Source: Symsagittifera roscoffensis
Lineage: Eukaryota; Xenacoelomorpha; Acoela; Convolutidae
DNA length: 64,000 nt
NCBI RefSeq assembly: GCF_963678635.1
Contig: NC_087067.1
Coordinates: 60,684,594-60,748,593 of the forward strand
Reading direction: 5' to 3'
The position numbers and the translations under genes are program-made. Positions 37,551-45,427 of this stretch are shown in pieces; the first letter of the stretch is position 1; every line of letters starts with the position of its first letter. The notes beneath the pieces are model-generated. The model ran no database searches. It saw only the letters and a list, made by a program, of their open reading frames with translations, and had not been told where the DNA came from.

Positions 37551-38492
37551 TTAATCAGAACTTTTTCTAAGCTCTTTTTCATAAAATTTTCCAAGAATTT
37601 TCTCTTTTTCGAGATCTTTGATGGTGTATGTTGGAGGCTTTTTTGTAGAGACTGCCGAAATTTCAAAAATTTCATCTGTAAATTGTGGTTTATATCCTTT
37701 TCGGAACGGAATATCATTCTTTGAAATTCTCACTCTGTCTCCAACTTTGAATTTTAGTTTCTTATACCTTGTTAGAGGTTTATTGTACAAAATTGAGAGG
37801 AAATCAGTATTCTTGACATCTCTAGGTGATTTCCCAATAGGTATATTGATGCGACAATTCATTGTAGACACAAATTGCGGCAACTTGTTAATTAATTTTT
37901 GTTAATGATCTTCTATGTAGCGGTAAATAATGTGTTTTAATGATTGAATGGCTCTCTCTGCAAATGCAGCTTTTGTTTCACTCATGGTTGAGTAAACTTC
38001 AATGTTTTTTTCCTTGCAAAATTTTTTGAAAATTCCTCCATATTCCGTTCCTTTATCAACCCAAAGCTTTTCAGAAGTGTTTTTTCGAGAAATCATTTTT
38101 TTGAAAGCTTGCAAAGTGTCTTTGGCATATTTAGTTTTCATTGTTTGAACTCTGACAAATCGCGAAAAAACATCAACAGCAACCAATAAATATTTGACTC
38201 CCTTGTTTTGACGAGCTAGTTTGTCCACAAATGCCAAATCCATACACCAAATGTCATTTATATATTTTGAAAATGCTTGAAGCCTTCGAAAACGTCTGAT
38301 TGGGGGACCAAATTTTGTATACGATGTTTTGGTTTGTAAAAACTGTTCTACTTTCTTTTTTGACAATCCGCTTGCTTTACTCAAGTTTCGCACAGAACCG
38401 TACGCAGCTCTACCCCTAGAATACAATCTGTTCAGACTTACCTTTTCAGATTTTGAAAGGGATCCAAGTTCCTCTGTCTTTCGCTTTGGCAT
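37551..38492 (-). pseudogene. INT: Retroviral-type integrase gene with one nonsense codon
   Basis: From ATG 38,492 the protein shows the rve catalytic core: Asp85 in WCMDLAFVDK, then VAVDVFSRFVRV, Asp146 in WVDKGTEYGG and Glu179 in AFAERAIQSLKH. A TAA at 37,902-37,904 follows RYIEDH. Beyond it, in the same frame, the C-terminal part continues (KFKVGDRVRISK, FRKGYKPQFTDEIFEIS, PPTYTIKD) to 37,551, an SH3/chromo-like DNA-binding tail. Polinton B has a sense codon at the TAA site. Integrase inserts element ends into host DNA, so this copy should not be mobile by itself. Confidence 0.92.
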
Positions 38493-38509
38493 TCTTGTTG
38501 GCAACAAGT

Positions 38510-38851
38510 TTAGGTGGAATTTGAGTTGCTTCCAAAATGGTAAATATCGGGAAAGTTGGTATTTTTTCGTTTTAGTGCACACACAAAGTCTACAATTGAT
38601 TCTTTTGTGTCTCGATTATCTAATATGATATTTTCTGACTGACTTAGTCTAATTCTAGTAGAGTTCAAAATTAAATCAATAAGGTGCTTATTGTTACTCG
38701 TTTTCAACTTTGCATTTACAGCACTGTAAATAGAATCAAAATTTTTTGATACAATGTCCTCTTTATCTTGCTTTTGTTCCAATTTTGGTTTTTTTGGAAG
38801 TGTGCTTTGTAATTGATAAATTGAGTAAGGAATTAGAACAAACTGATCCAT
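38510..38851 (-). CDS. Conserved small Polinton protein of unknown function
   Basis: An intact 113-codon frame from ATG 38,851, starting MDQFVLIPYSIYQLQ, with a Lys-rich middle and LSQSENIILDNRDTKESIVDFVCALKRKNTNFPD near the end. The same protein is present, broken, in Polinton B. It lies 1 nt after the stop of the preceding ORF (TAG-T-ATG) and 17 nt before the integrase ATG, within the late gene block. A virion or morphogenesis role is plausible but unsupported by a domain. Confidence 0.75.
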   Translation of the reverse strand: MDQFVLIPYSIYQLQSTLPKKPKLEQKQDKEDIVSKNFDSIYSAVNAKLKTSNNKHLIDLILNSTRIRLSQSENIILDNRDTKESIVDFVCALKRKNTNFPDIYHFGSNSNST

Positions 38852-38852
38852 A

Positions 38853-39155
38853 CTACGTCAATCGTTTAATGACAAAAGGAGTGATAACAGATATTAATTG
38901 TAAGCCTTTTGGTGAGCTCCAAATAGTTCTCCTTTTATGCAGTGAAGTTCTTCTTCGTGTGAGTTCTGATATTTCTCGTCGATATTTTACTACGTCTACT
39001 TTTCGAAGATCCTGTAGCTCGCCTCGTAGTAAGTTTACTAGACATTCGCTGAGGAATTGAATGAAACTTTTTGGACAATGGAGGATGAATTGTTTTTGAA
39101 GTTTTTGGGAAAATGTTTGAAATATTGGGAGTATAGAGACGTATTGTATGCTCAT
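38853..39155 (-). CDS. Small protein encoded over the ATPase 3' end
   Basis: A 100-codon frame (ATG 39,155) overlaps the last ~220 bp of the ATPase gene in another frame. Its core, FIQFLSECLVNLLRGELQDLRK followed by VKYRREISELTRRRTSLHKRR, is nearly the same in Polinton B. The overlapping ATPase tail is a low-complexity Ser/Arg/Lys stretch that diverges more. The layout (helical block, basic block, then a hydrophobic end LISVITPFVI) looks like a small virion-associated protein. No enzymatic motif is visible. Confidence 0.68.
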   Translation of the reverse strand: MSIQYVSILPIFQTFSQKLQKQFILHCPKSFIQFLSECLVNLLRGELQDLRKVDVVKYRREISELTRRRTSLHKRRTIWSSPKGLQLISVITPFVIKRLT

Positions 39156-39802
39156 CGTCCAAAAACTTAGTTTCTGTTCCTGCTGGTAGATAAAACTTTG
39201 ATAGAACTGAACCACTGTTTGTGCAATATCTTAGCGAATCAACTGTTTTTGGAGTTAAATCAATGAGTAAATGGCCATAAGGTGTAGATGTTGCATCTTG
39301 ATACCACTCTTTCAATTGTGATCCTAGACCTAGTTGTTGACTTGATGTATTGATTCGTAAAACATCTCGCGGTGACTTGAAAAGGACTATATGTGTATTT
39401 TGTAACTCAACATCTCTTCCCAATTTGCTTTGATGAAACAAGTTATCCTTAGTATATATTGTATTCAGTCCCCTGTGTCTTCCAGCAGTAGCAACTTTTA
39501 CAAACTGTTTAGAATTTGAAATTTCTTCACAAGAGTCATCAAATATTAACAGGTATTTTGTTCCATTATTTGGAAGGTTTTCAATCAGTTCAAAGTCAAC
39601 TCCTTGGATAAACTTAAGGTTTTTTCTTTGCATTTGTCCATAAAGAGGTTGATAATGTTGATAAAAATAAAAAAAATTTGTCAAACTTTGGTTGAAATGT
39701 GCCAATTTTTAACCACTCAAAAATAAGATGTAATTTTCCAGATCCACTCGGTCCAACTAGCGAAATAAAAACTCGTTCTTTGGTACAAATTATTTTATTC
39801 AT
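38935..39802 (-). pseudogene. ATP: Packaging ATPase (FtsK/HerA type) with one frameshift
   Basis: From ATG 39,802 the N-terminal part carries a Walker A motif, GPSGSGK at residues 17-23, but followed by Leu where the family has Thr or Ser. The frame shifts near 39,675 at a T8 run. The rest (from 39,705) has Walker B YLLIFDDS (about 39,555-39,532), KVATAGRHRGLNTIY with the sensor region, NLFHQSKLGRD, VLFKSPRDV and LLIDLTPKTVDSLRYC, all typical of Polinton ATPases. The enzyme would translocate DNA into capsids. The ATG overlaps the stop of the upstream membrane-protein gene (ATGA). Confidence 0.92.
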
Positions 39803-40062
39803 AGTTTTGGAGAACGTAAAATATAACCGACTGTATTTGATAAAATTGCTACCCAAACAGTTGTTTCTTCACATGTAGTGGATAACATTATTCGAACGAT
39901 TGCACATGCTAGTATTAAAACTATTACAAAAAATTGGCACATAAACACTAAAAGAGATCTATTACACGTACGTCCAAAAAACTTCCAAGGTTTTCGTTTA
40001 TGATTCTCCTCATCAAAAACAAAATTTCCTAAATTTAATTGCGTGTCACATTCATCACCCAT
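39799..40062 (-). CDS. Conserved Polinton two-helix membrane protein
   Basis: Intact 87-residue protein: acidic N-terminus, LGNFVFDEENHKRKPWKFFG, then hydrophobic segments at about residues 36-60 and 68-81, ending GYILRSPKL. The KPWK.FG block and the GY.L.SP.L end recur in Polinton relatives and in Polinton B piece 2. The stop TGA overlaps the ATPase ATG by 4 nt. A membrane or virion-envelope interaction role is inferred only. Confidence 0.75.
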   Translation of the reverse strand: MGDECDTQLNLGNFVFDEENHKRKPWKFFGRTCNRSLLVFMCQFFVIVLILACAIVRIMLSTTCEETTVWVAILSNTVGYILRSPKL

Positions 40063-40142
40063 CTCAACTTTGGAATGAAAAAATTGATAAAGACCAACAT
40101 TTAAATTTCAAAAACACAATAATACAAAATTATTAAGGTAAT

Positions 40143-40619
40143 TTACAATTTATTAAAAAAACATCGAGTCCATGTTCCGTATGCAAATGCTTTTCTTTCT
40201 GCACAGTGAAGAGTATTTGCATGACGAAATGGGTAGTTGCTACACCTCCAATCATATTCTTCATCTTTGAAAATCAAATTCTGAATTTTTGGACATGCGT
40301 AATCATCCAAGTTTGTAACCTTTGTTTCCAAAATTTCTGACAGAATTTTACATTTTTCATAACCTTTTGCAAAAAACTCCGTTTCTGGAGCTTTTAGTTT
40401 TTTCAATATTTTTTCAAGCTCAGTATATTTTTCATGGCCACTGTTCCAATTGATTCCATGAAGATGCTTCGAACACCAAGCAGACTGAGATGTAGCTTTG
40501 AATTTTTTGGGAGGAAGAAAGGAATATCCCACAGTTTGTCCATTTTGATAAACTCCTAACTCCTTAACTATTTTTAAGTTAACTTCAATACACTCAATAT
40601 CCAAAACAACTAGACTCAT
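40143..40619 (-). CDS. DEDD 3'-5' exonuclease-like protein
   Basis: Intact 158-residue protein starting MSLVVLDIECIE, an Asp-x-Glu pair after a hydrophobic strand as in ExoI of DEDD nucleases. It continues with TVGYSFLPPKKFKATSQSAWC, HLHGINW, LDDYACPKIQNL and CSNYPFRHANTLHCAERKAFAYGTW. A late His and conserved Asp residues could complete a nuclease site, but the assignment rests mainly on the first motif. It could be a virus-type nuclease or an RNase H-fold protein that has lost activity. A TTTTCAG acceptor-like site lies upstream of its ATG. A broken copy lies at 22.9-23.3 kb. Confidence 0.6.
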   Translation of the reverse strand: MSLVVLDIECIEVNLKIVKELGVYQNGQTVGYSFLPPKKFKATSQSAWCSKHLHGINWNSGHEKYTELEKILKKLKAPETEFFAKGYEKCKILSEILETKVTNLDDYACPKIQNLIFKDEEYDWRCSNYPFRHANTLHCAERKAFAYGTWTRCFFNKL

Positions 40620-40658
40620 AATGCTTACTGTTTTCGCTGAAAATTTTTGTTAGAATAA

Positions 40659-41063
40659 CTAACAATCGAACAATGCATATACTGATGAAGCAAAAATTTT
40701 AACATATAAACAAAAGATTAATCCAGTCACGTGACCAAGAAAACAAGAACTTGGAAATCTAGGTAAAACATAACAATAACCAGGTCCCTTATAAGTAGTA
40801 GAATTCACAGATCCAGCTGCATCATGTAAAATTGCATGAAGTCTGAAAATTTTTGAATTTGCAAAAAAGTAATCCATACAAGAATTTCCGTATCCAATTA
40901 GACCCCCAAAAGGAAATTTTTGGTCCATTTCTTTCAAATTTATGTTTGGGTCCAAAACAATACAGGTACAAAGAAAGTAATTTTTTCTTTTTGTATTTGA
41001 TGAAAAGTCATGCTTCATCAAATCAAAATTTCTGAGAACTTCATTCAATTTCTGAACGTTCAT
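40659..41063 (-). CDS. Conserved Polinton protein with C-terminal membrane segment
   Basis: Intact 134-codon frame from ATG 41,063. Motifs are YFLCTCIVLDPNI, GGLIGYGN, FRLHAILHDAAGSVN and KGPGYCYV, then CFLGHVTGLIFCLYVKIF, a hydrophobic C-terminal segment. The same string of motifs occurs in Polinton B at 23.4-23.7 kb. The HDAAG and GPGY motifs are reminiscent of active-site loops, but no enzyme family fits convincingly. Confidence 0.65.
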   Translation of the reverse strand: MNVQKLNEVLRNFDLMKHDFSSNTKRKNYFLCTCIVLDPNINLKEMDQKFPFGGLIGYGNSCMDYFFANSKIFRLHAILHDAAGSVNSTTYKGPGYCYVLPRFPSSCFLGHVTGLIFCLYVKIFASSVYALFDC

Positions 41064-41111
41064 TTTCTACAGTGCATTCGTCAATAATGATACAAGTTTT
41101 TTTGAATGTTT

Positions 41112-41468
41112 CTACATAAGACAAAACTGAGGGGATAAAATCAACCAAATTATCATACTCTTTTTTTCCAACTGAAAATTCTGATTGTTCTTCCAAGTGT
41201 TTCCTTTTCTACGATACTCTATAATATCTATTTTTTTAATATCTGAACGATAACTTAGAAAAATTTTTCGTCTTCCATTATGCAAAGTCCACTCAAATTG
41301 GGAAATTTGTGATTCTGTATCCAAATCTTGCAATTTTGGTAAATTTTGAGATTCCAAAACTGTTAGTGACAATTTCTGGGACTTTTCTTGTAAGACGATA
41401 TGGAAAAGTCCCAATTTATTTTGAAGCTTTAAAACAAGATTTCTGGAAAAACCAATGTTCCAACTCAT
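41112..41468 (-). CDS. Small Polinton protein, possible PC4-like fold
   Basis: Intact 118-codon frame from ATG 41,468. The distinctive parts are LFHIVLQEKSQKLSLTVLES, QFEWTLHNGRRKIFLSYRSD and an ending of alternating hydrophobic residues. It is shared with Polinton B near 24 kb. The strand-rich pattern followed by an amphipathic end resembles the PC4/p15 single-stranded-DNA-binding fold, but this is a guess from pattern alone. It is adjacent to another small gene (41,558-42,055) driven from the divergent promoter. Confidence 0.5.
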   Translation of the reverse strand: MSWNIGFSRNLVLKLQNKLGLFHIVLQEKSQKLSLTVLESQNLPKLQDLDTESQISQFEWTLHNGRRKIFLSYRSDIKKIDIIEYRRKGNTWKNNQNFQLEKKSMIIWLILSPQFCLM

Positions 41469-41557
41469 ACTGCTCAGCTCAAAGAAGTTTTAAAAAATGA
41501 TTCAAGAAGATGAATATTTGAATTACATTACTATAATAACATCACTCAACAACAAAA

Positions 41558-42055
41558 TTATTGAACATTACAGTTCTCAACAAACATAAATTCTCCCAAG
41601 ACTTGGGCAAGTTCTTTGAATTCGTTCTCCTTTGCAGTGAAGAGTCGAATCTGAATGTAGGATGGCTTGTTCACACTGTACTTCTTGATTGTGATACACA
41701 CCCTTCTCTTCTTGTATGTTGCTACGTCATACACCGCATGACAGTTCGCAAGTTCCTGCTCCATGGTTGAGTCTTTGTCAGAATAGGGTTCCAATACAGG
41801 AACGAGTCCAAGGTTGTCAGCATCGTGAATAACAGTATTCCGTATTGCTGATATCCTTTCCCCTTCTTTTTCACCAAGATAGACTTGCTGGGTTTTTTCG
41901 ATTTGTCCAGATTCATTTTTCTTTAGCAATTGGAAGCAAGGTTCAAAGTAAATTTTTCCCTTGTAGGGTTTTTGGGACCAAGAAAATCTCCCAATCCTTT
42001 TTTGGTTCTTAGCAAATTCAATATAGTTGGGAAGGATATCTTTTCGTGAATACAT
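41558..42055 (-). CDS. Polinton protein of unknown function, first gene of the left arm
   Basis: The in-frame ATG at 42,055 gives 165 residues, basic at the N-terminus, with FAKNQKRIGRFSWSQKPYKG and a C-terminal segment KKRRVCITIKKYS...IRLFTAKENEFKELAQVLGEF. The last part (strand, strand, helix) could be PC4-like. It is transcribed leftward from the divergent promoter at 42.1-42.25 kb, with a TATA box about 65 bp upstream of the ATG. Being closest to that promoter it may be expressed early, possibly in DNA replication, but this is inference. Confidence 0.6.
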   Translation of the reverse strand: MYSRKDILPNYIEFAKNQKRIGRFSWSQKPYKGKIYFEPCFQLLKKNESGQIEKTQQVYLGEKEGERISAIRNTVIHDADNLGLVPVLEPYSDKDSTMEQELANCHAVYDVATYKKRRVCITIKKYSVNKPSYIQIRLFTAKENEFKELAQVLGEFMFVENCNVQ

Positions 42056-42120
42056 TTTTGATTTAAGATTCAGAACCAACTGATCAGTAGTAGATATTTC
42101 AAAATAACGGTATTTGTAAA

Positions 42121-42250
42121 TTTATAGAAATTAGGAAATCTAGATGACTCACTGTACAATCCATATAAGGTATTTTTTACCTTATATGGAATACTGAGTA
42201 GGTGATGATCCAAATATGGACATTGCGTAGGTGATGTAACTACTATATAA
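42121..42250. promoter_or_regulatory. Divergent promoter with paired CArG boxes
   Basis: Two opposed TATA boxes, TTTATA at 42,121-42,126 (leftward) and TATATAA at 42,244-42,250 (rightward), flank an inverted repeat with 13-bp arms and a 5-nt T spacer (42,160-42,190). Each arm is a perfect CArG box, CCATATAAGG (42,161-42,170) and CCTTATATGG (42,180-42,189), the binding site of SRF/MADS proteins. ATTGCGTAGG at 42,222-42,231, followed by a CRE-like TGATGTAAC, is shared with the POLB upstream array. Confidence 0.72.
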
Positions 42251-42294
42251 GCAATTCAATATAGATAAAAATCATTTTCACCAAGTAATCGGTG

Positions 42295-42804
42295 ATGGCA
42301 TCTGCTATGTGTCAAGCATATCCCACTTTTTATTCGGACTACAATGCAAAATCTCTTTTTATCTCTGTCTCAGAAAACTTTTATGAAAAATTTATTGTCA
42401 CCCAAGACTACTGTGTATCTAACCATTCATCATTCTGCCCAGTGGAAAATTGCAAATTTCACTTAGTATTAATCGGATCATCACTCGATCAGATTTTGCA
42501 AAGATTAGATAAATATCATTTCACTTATCAAATTGTTGCCTGTATATATACTTTATACAAACACAGACTTTATTTCAATATTATTTCATCAAGAGGTGAC
42601 GTTTTCAACCAATTGAATCGTGCAGTCAAACACAACTTGAAATGTAGAATACCGGAAAAATTACCCAGTGTTGCAAAGAAACGACTGCTGCGAAAAAAAT
42701 TCAAAAGACATTATCTCAGTTCTGCTCAGAATATTGCGTCCACTCAGACTCTTGGATCAGCTTTTTTGGAAAGGATTCGAAAAGTTCAAAACTCAAAGTA
42801 TTAG
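42295..42804 (+). CDS. Unknown Polinton gene on the POLB strand
   Basis: Intact frame from ATG 42,295 (169 residues), 45 bp after a TATATAA box. It has an aromatic-rich N-terminal half, a Cys/His cluster (C-x4-H-x3-C-x4-C-x2-H within about 15 residues) around SFCPVENCKFHLVLIG, which may bind zinc, and a strongly basic C-terminal third (KKRLLRKKFKRHYL). No family is recognised. The position between a regulated promoter and POLB and the basic tail are compatible with a nucleic-acid-binding early regulator. An AATAAA lies about 100 bp downstream. Confidence 0.6.
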   Translation: MASAMCQAYPTFYSDYNAKSLFISVSENFYEKFIVTQDYCVSNHSSFCPVENCKFHLVLIGSSLDQILQRLDKYHFTYQIVACIYTLYKHRLYFNIISSRGDVFNQLNRAVKHNLKCRIPEKLPSVAKKRLLRKKFKRHYLSSAQNIASTQTLGSAFLERIRKVQNSKY

Positions 42805-43813
42805 ACTGACTTGTTGAAAATTGTTGATTGTTTTATTGATGGTTTTGGTACTGTAAATAGTGAACGTATCAATTTTTTTAATTAATAATTGAATATTTGT
42901 TAATAAAAATCTTGTCAAAATTGTTATATTGTGTCAAAATATTTAAATCAAGAGTTTTTTCGCAAGATGCAAATTTTGGTTTGATTTTTTCAACACATTT
43001 GCAAAAATTTTATTAAACTTTTTTACAAGATGCAAAAACTGTTTTGGTTTTTTCAACAAGTGTGCAAAAATTTTCAACAAAATTTTGTGTTAGATGCAAG
43101 TTTTTTCGTGATTTTTTTGAAAACAAATGCAAAAATCTAACTTATTTTTTCTTATTCATTTGCAAAAATTGCAAAAATTTTTTGTAAAAAAACTTGTTAA
43201 ATTAATGCTAAAAAATATTCATAATTGCTGACTTTGAGTACTATTCCCTATCTTAATACATTGTTTTTCCAATATTTTTGATCAATCTACATGCAAAAAA
43301 GAGATTTTGTTATGATCAAAATTAAAACAAAGATTTTCATTTTCTTTAATTTTTAAATGTGCAAAAAAATCCTCTTTCAGTTTTCTTTAAAATGCGAAAA
43401 TATTTAATGAAATTTTTCTTAATTTGCGAGATTTTCTTTGATTTTTTTAACTAGTGTGTAAAAAAATTATGAAAAGTTTTGCATGGTGCAAAAATTAATG
43501 TAAAGTTTTTAACATGCTTGCAAAAATTGGTTTAATGTTTTTGCCATCTTTCTAACAAAATTCTATAAAAGTATTAACCAGATGCATAATTAGTTTCATT
43601 TTTAACGAATTTTTACCATTGAAATTTCTTAATAAATTTTTCTATGATCTCTTTGTTCCTATCTCTTGAAAAAAAATTTACTAGATAGAAAGAAAATAAA
43701 TTACAAAGCACAAGACAGTAACCAATTTATTTACAAATCAAAGAGCTGTCGAGCAGCTGAGTTCTCAAAATTTTGCAAGTTCTCAATGGAGCGCAAAGCT
43801 GGTCTTGCCTCCA
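42805..43813. other. AT-rich spacer with TGCAAAAATTTT repeats and an internal terminal motif
   Basis: No gene is supported. TGCAAAAATTTT-like strings recur at irregular 50-70 bp intervals from about 42,960 to 43,520, a degenerate repeat. At 43,242-43,264 lies a 23-bp string, TATTCCCTATCTTAATACATTGT, identical to one in the right TIR (50,462-50,484). Confidence 0.6.
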
Positions 43814-44212
43814 TCACTGGTGATTCGCTGACTGGAGTTCTTGGCTCAGAGATTCCCTCATCCTCTTCGTTGGGTTGTCTACAGATCCCTCTTCCCAAGG
43901 AAAGAGGAAATCGTCGAATGGTTGGGCTACATATCTAGAGTCAGGAATTTCGGGGTAGTTCATTCCCACATGCTCGGCCACTTCCTCCATCATTTGCATT
44001 TCTCCAAGTTGATTCTCTGTAGGAGGTACTTGCGTTATATGATGATCGTTGAAATCCCTTCGCATCACTTCCACCATTTGCCAGACTTGGATTGGGATGT
44101 TCATTCGTGCCAGAAAAACTCCACAAACTGTTTCTCGCACTTGGATTTGTACTAAATCATCCGAAAATTCCACCGAGAACATAAGGTTGTTGTTTTGTAC
44201 TGAGAAGATCAT
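43814..44212 (-). CDS. Acidic small Polinton protein, possible PC4-like N-terminus
   Basis: Intact 132-residue frame from ATG 44,212. The N-terminal 55 residues alternate strand-like stretches (MFSVEFSDDLVQIQVRETVCGVFLARM) and end in NIPIQVWQMVEVMRRDF, a layout similar to PC4/p15. The remainder is acidic and Met/Glu/Pro-rich (QMMEEVAEHVG, FPWEEG), like an activation or interaction tail. A CCAAT-box cluster lies upstream at 44.44-44.6 kb. No close family is recognised. Confidence 0.55.
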   Translation of the reverse strand: MIFSVQNNNLMFSVEFSDDLVQIQVRETVCGVFLARMNIPIQVWQMVEVMRRDFNDHHITQVPPTENQLGEMQMMEEVAEHVGMNYPEIPDSRYVAQPFDDFLFPWEEGSVDNPTKRMRESLSQELQSANHQ

Positions 44213-44797
44213 TTTGAGCAATAAGATGAATAAGTGATTAAAAGCAAGATTTACAGTTGAGAGGGAGAAATTTGCCGGTAGTTATGTTGAAATTATTGTA
44301 TTTAGAGCTGAGAGAGGAGGTAGTTGACGGTAGTTAAGTTGAAAATAAAATGATTTTTAGTTAAGAGAGAGGGGTACCTTCAACTGGAATGTGTGGGTTT
44401 AACCAATGAGAATGAATTTTCCTTATTTGGATTGTAGTCGTGTCCAATCAGATTTTAGTTTCCTTTTATGGAATTCTTATAGAAAACTCGTGTCAAATTG
44501 GAAAAAAAGCTCCATTTTACACATTGTCGTTTCCAATCACAAAAATGTTCATTTTTGTTCAAGTTGTCATATCCAATCAGAGGAACCTTTTAAGGACTCA
44601 AGTCTTCCAAATAAGTAAAAATATATACAAAAGCAATCGCAAAAATAAATTACCAAAAGTTGTTTGCTGTAAAAAAAAGAAATATTGCCGATATAAGTAA
44701 CAAAAGAAGAAAAATTAATAAAATTAATATCTCTGCAAGTTTTCTCATCCAGTTAACTGAATTTTTTGTATATAATCGATGAGAAATTGCTGATTTT
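44213..44797. promoter_or_regulatory. CCAAT-box cluster upstream of the 44.2-kb gene
   Basis: CCAATCAGA is at 44,444, CCAATCAC near 44,533, CCAATCAG near 44,575 and an inverted ATTGG near 44,498. Each is embedded in a GTCGTNTCCAAT-like context at roughly 35-55 bp spacing. CCAAT boxes are NF-Y sites. The cluster is 230-370 bp upstream of the minus-strand gene starting at 44,212. No gene is seen within this stretch. Confidence 0.5.
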
Positions 44798-45326
44798 TCA
44801 GCAGATATTCAAGTTCTTTAATTTTGATGTAGATTTGAGATCAAAGTTGATGAATTTTTCAATGCAAATCTCTGGAAATCTGATACCAAACCTGATCATG
44901 CAAGATTTTGAACTTTGAAAGTCCTTAAAAAAATGGAGGAATAAAGCACTTTGCTGGGGAGTTTTAACAAATTTGGGAGTTGGATATGGAATAAAAAGAG
45001 TCTTTGAAATATTATCGTACGATTTTTTTATCAACTTCTAATTTTCTAAAATAAATAAAATTTCTTTTCTAGTCAAGTGTAACTCAGCTGTAAGTTTATA
45101 GCTTTGATAAGCAATATGTGAGTCAAAAGTAAACTCTTTGATTGAGTAAGTTTCTCTAAAGAGACCTTTACTTAGTCGGAGAACTCTATTTTGGACAACA
45201 CAAACGTCCAAAAAATTGTGAAAAGTAAGAATCTACATCTATTTCATCAATAAGGAAATCACACGGAATATTTTCTTTTTTCTTGTAGAGTAATTCGAGT
45301 AAGTTCAAATGCTTTTTGATTGACAT
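44798..45326 (-). pseudogene. Broken small Polinton gene between POLB and the CCAAT cluster
   Basis: An ATG at 45,326 opens a 46-codon frame beginning MSIKKHLNLLELLYKKK, ending at a TAG after a Cys pair. In a neighbouring frame coding-like sequence resumes (RVLRLSKGLFRETYSIKEF, LTAELHLTRKEILFILEN). It meets a TAG near 45,048 and continues in the same frame through a 78-codon block to 44,798. Together these would make about 176 residues with one frameshift and one nonsense codon. Two strand-then-helix modules are visible, as in the 184-residue protein of element C (63,362-63,916). Confidence 0.45.
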
Positions 45327-45427
45327 TCTTCAAAAATGAATATTTTGGATCCAAAGTTATGACTAGAAACTGCTTAGTTCTGATTGGTTGAAAATTTTTC
45401 TGGAAAATTCTAGAACTTTCAAAGGAA

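Noticed and set aside
41558-41770. Plus-strand ORFs across the left arm of Polinton A (e.g. 41,561-41,770, 35,319-35,555, 36,273-36,776)
   Set aside because: They are antisense shadows of minus-strand Polinton genes with clear motifs.
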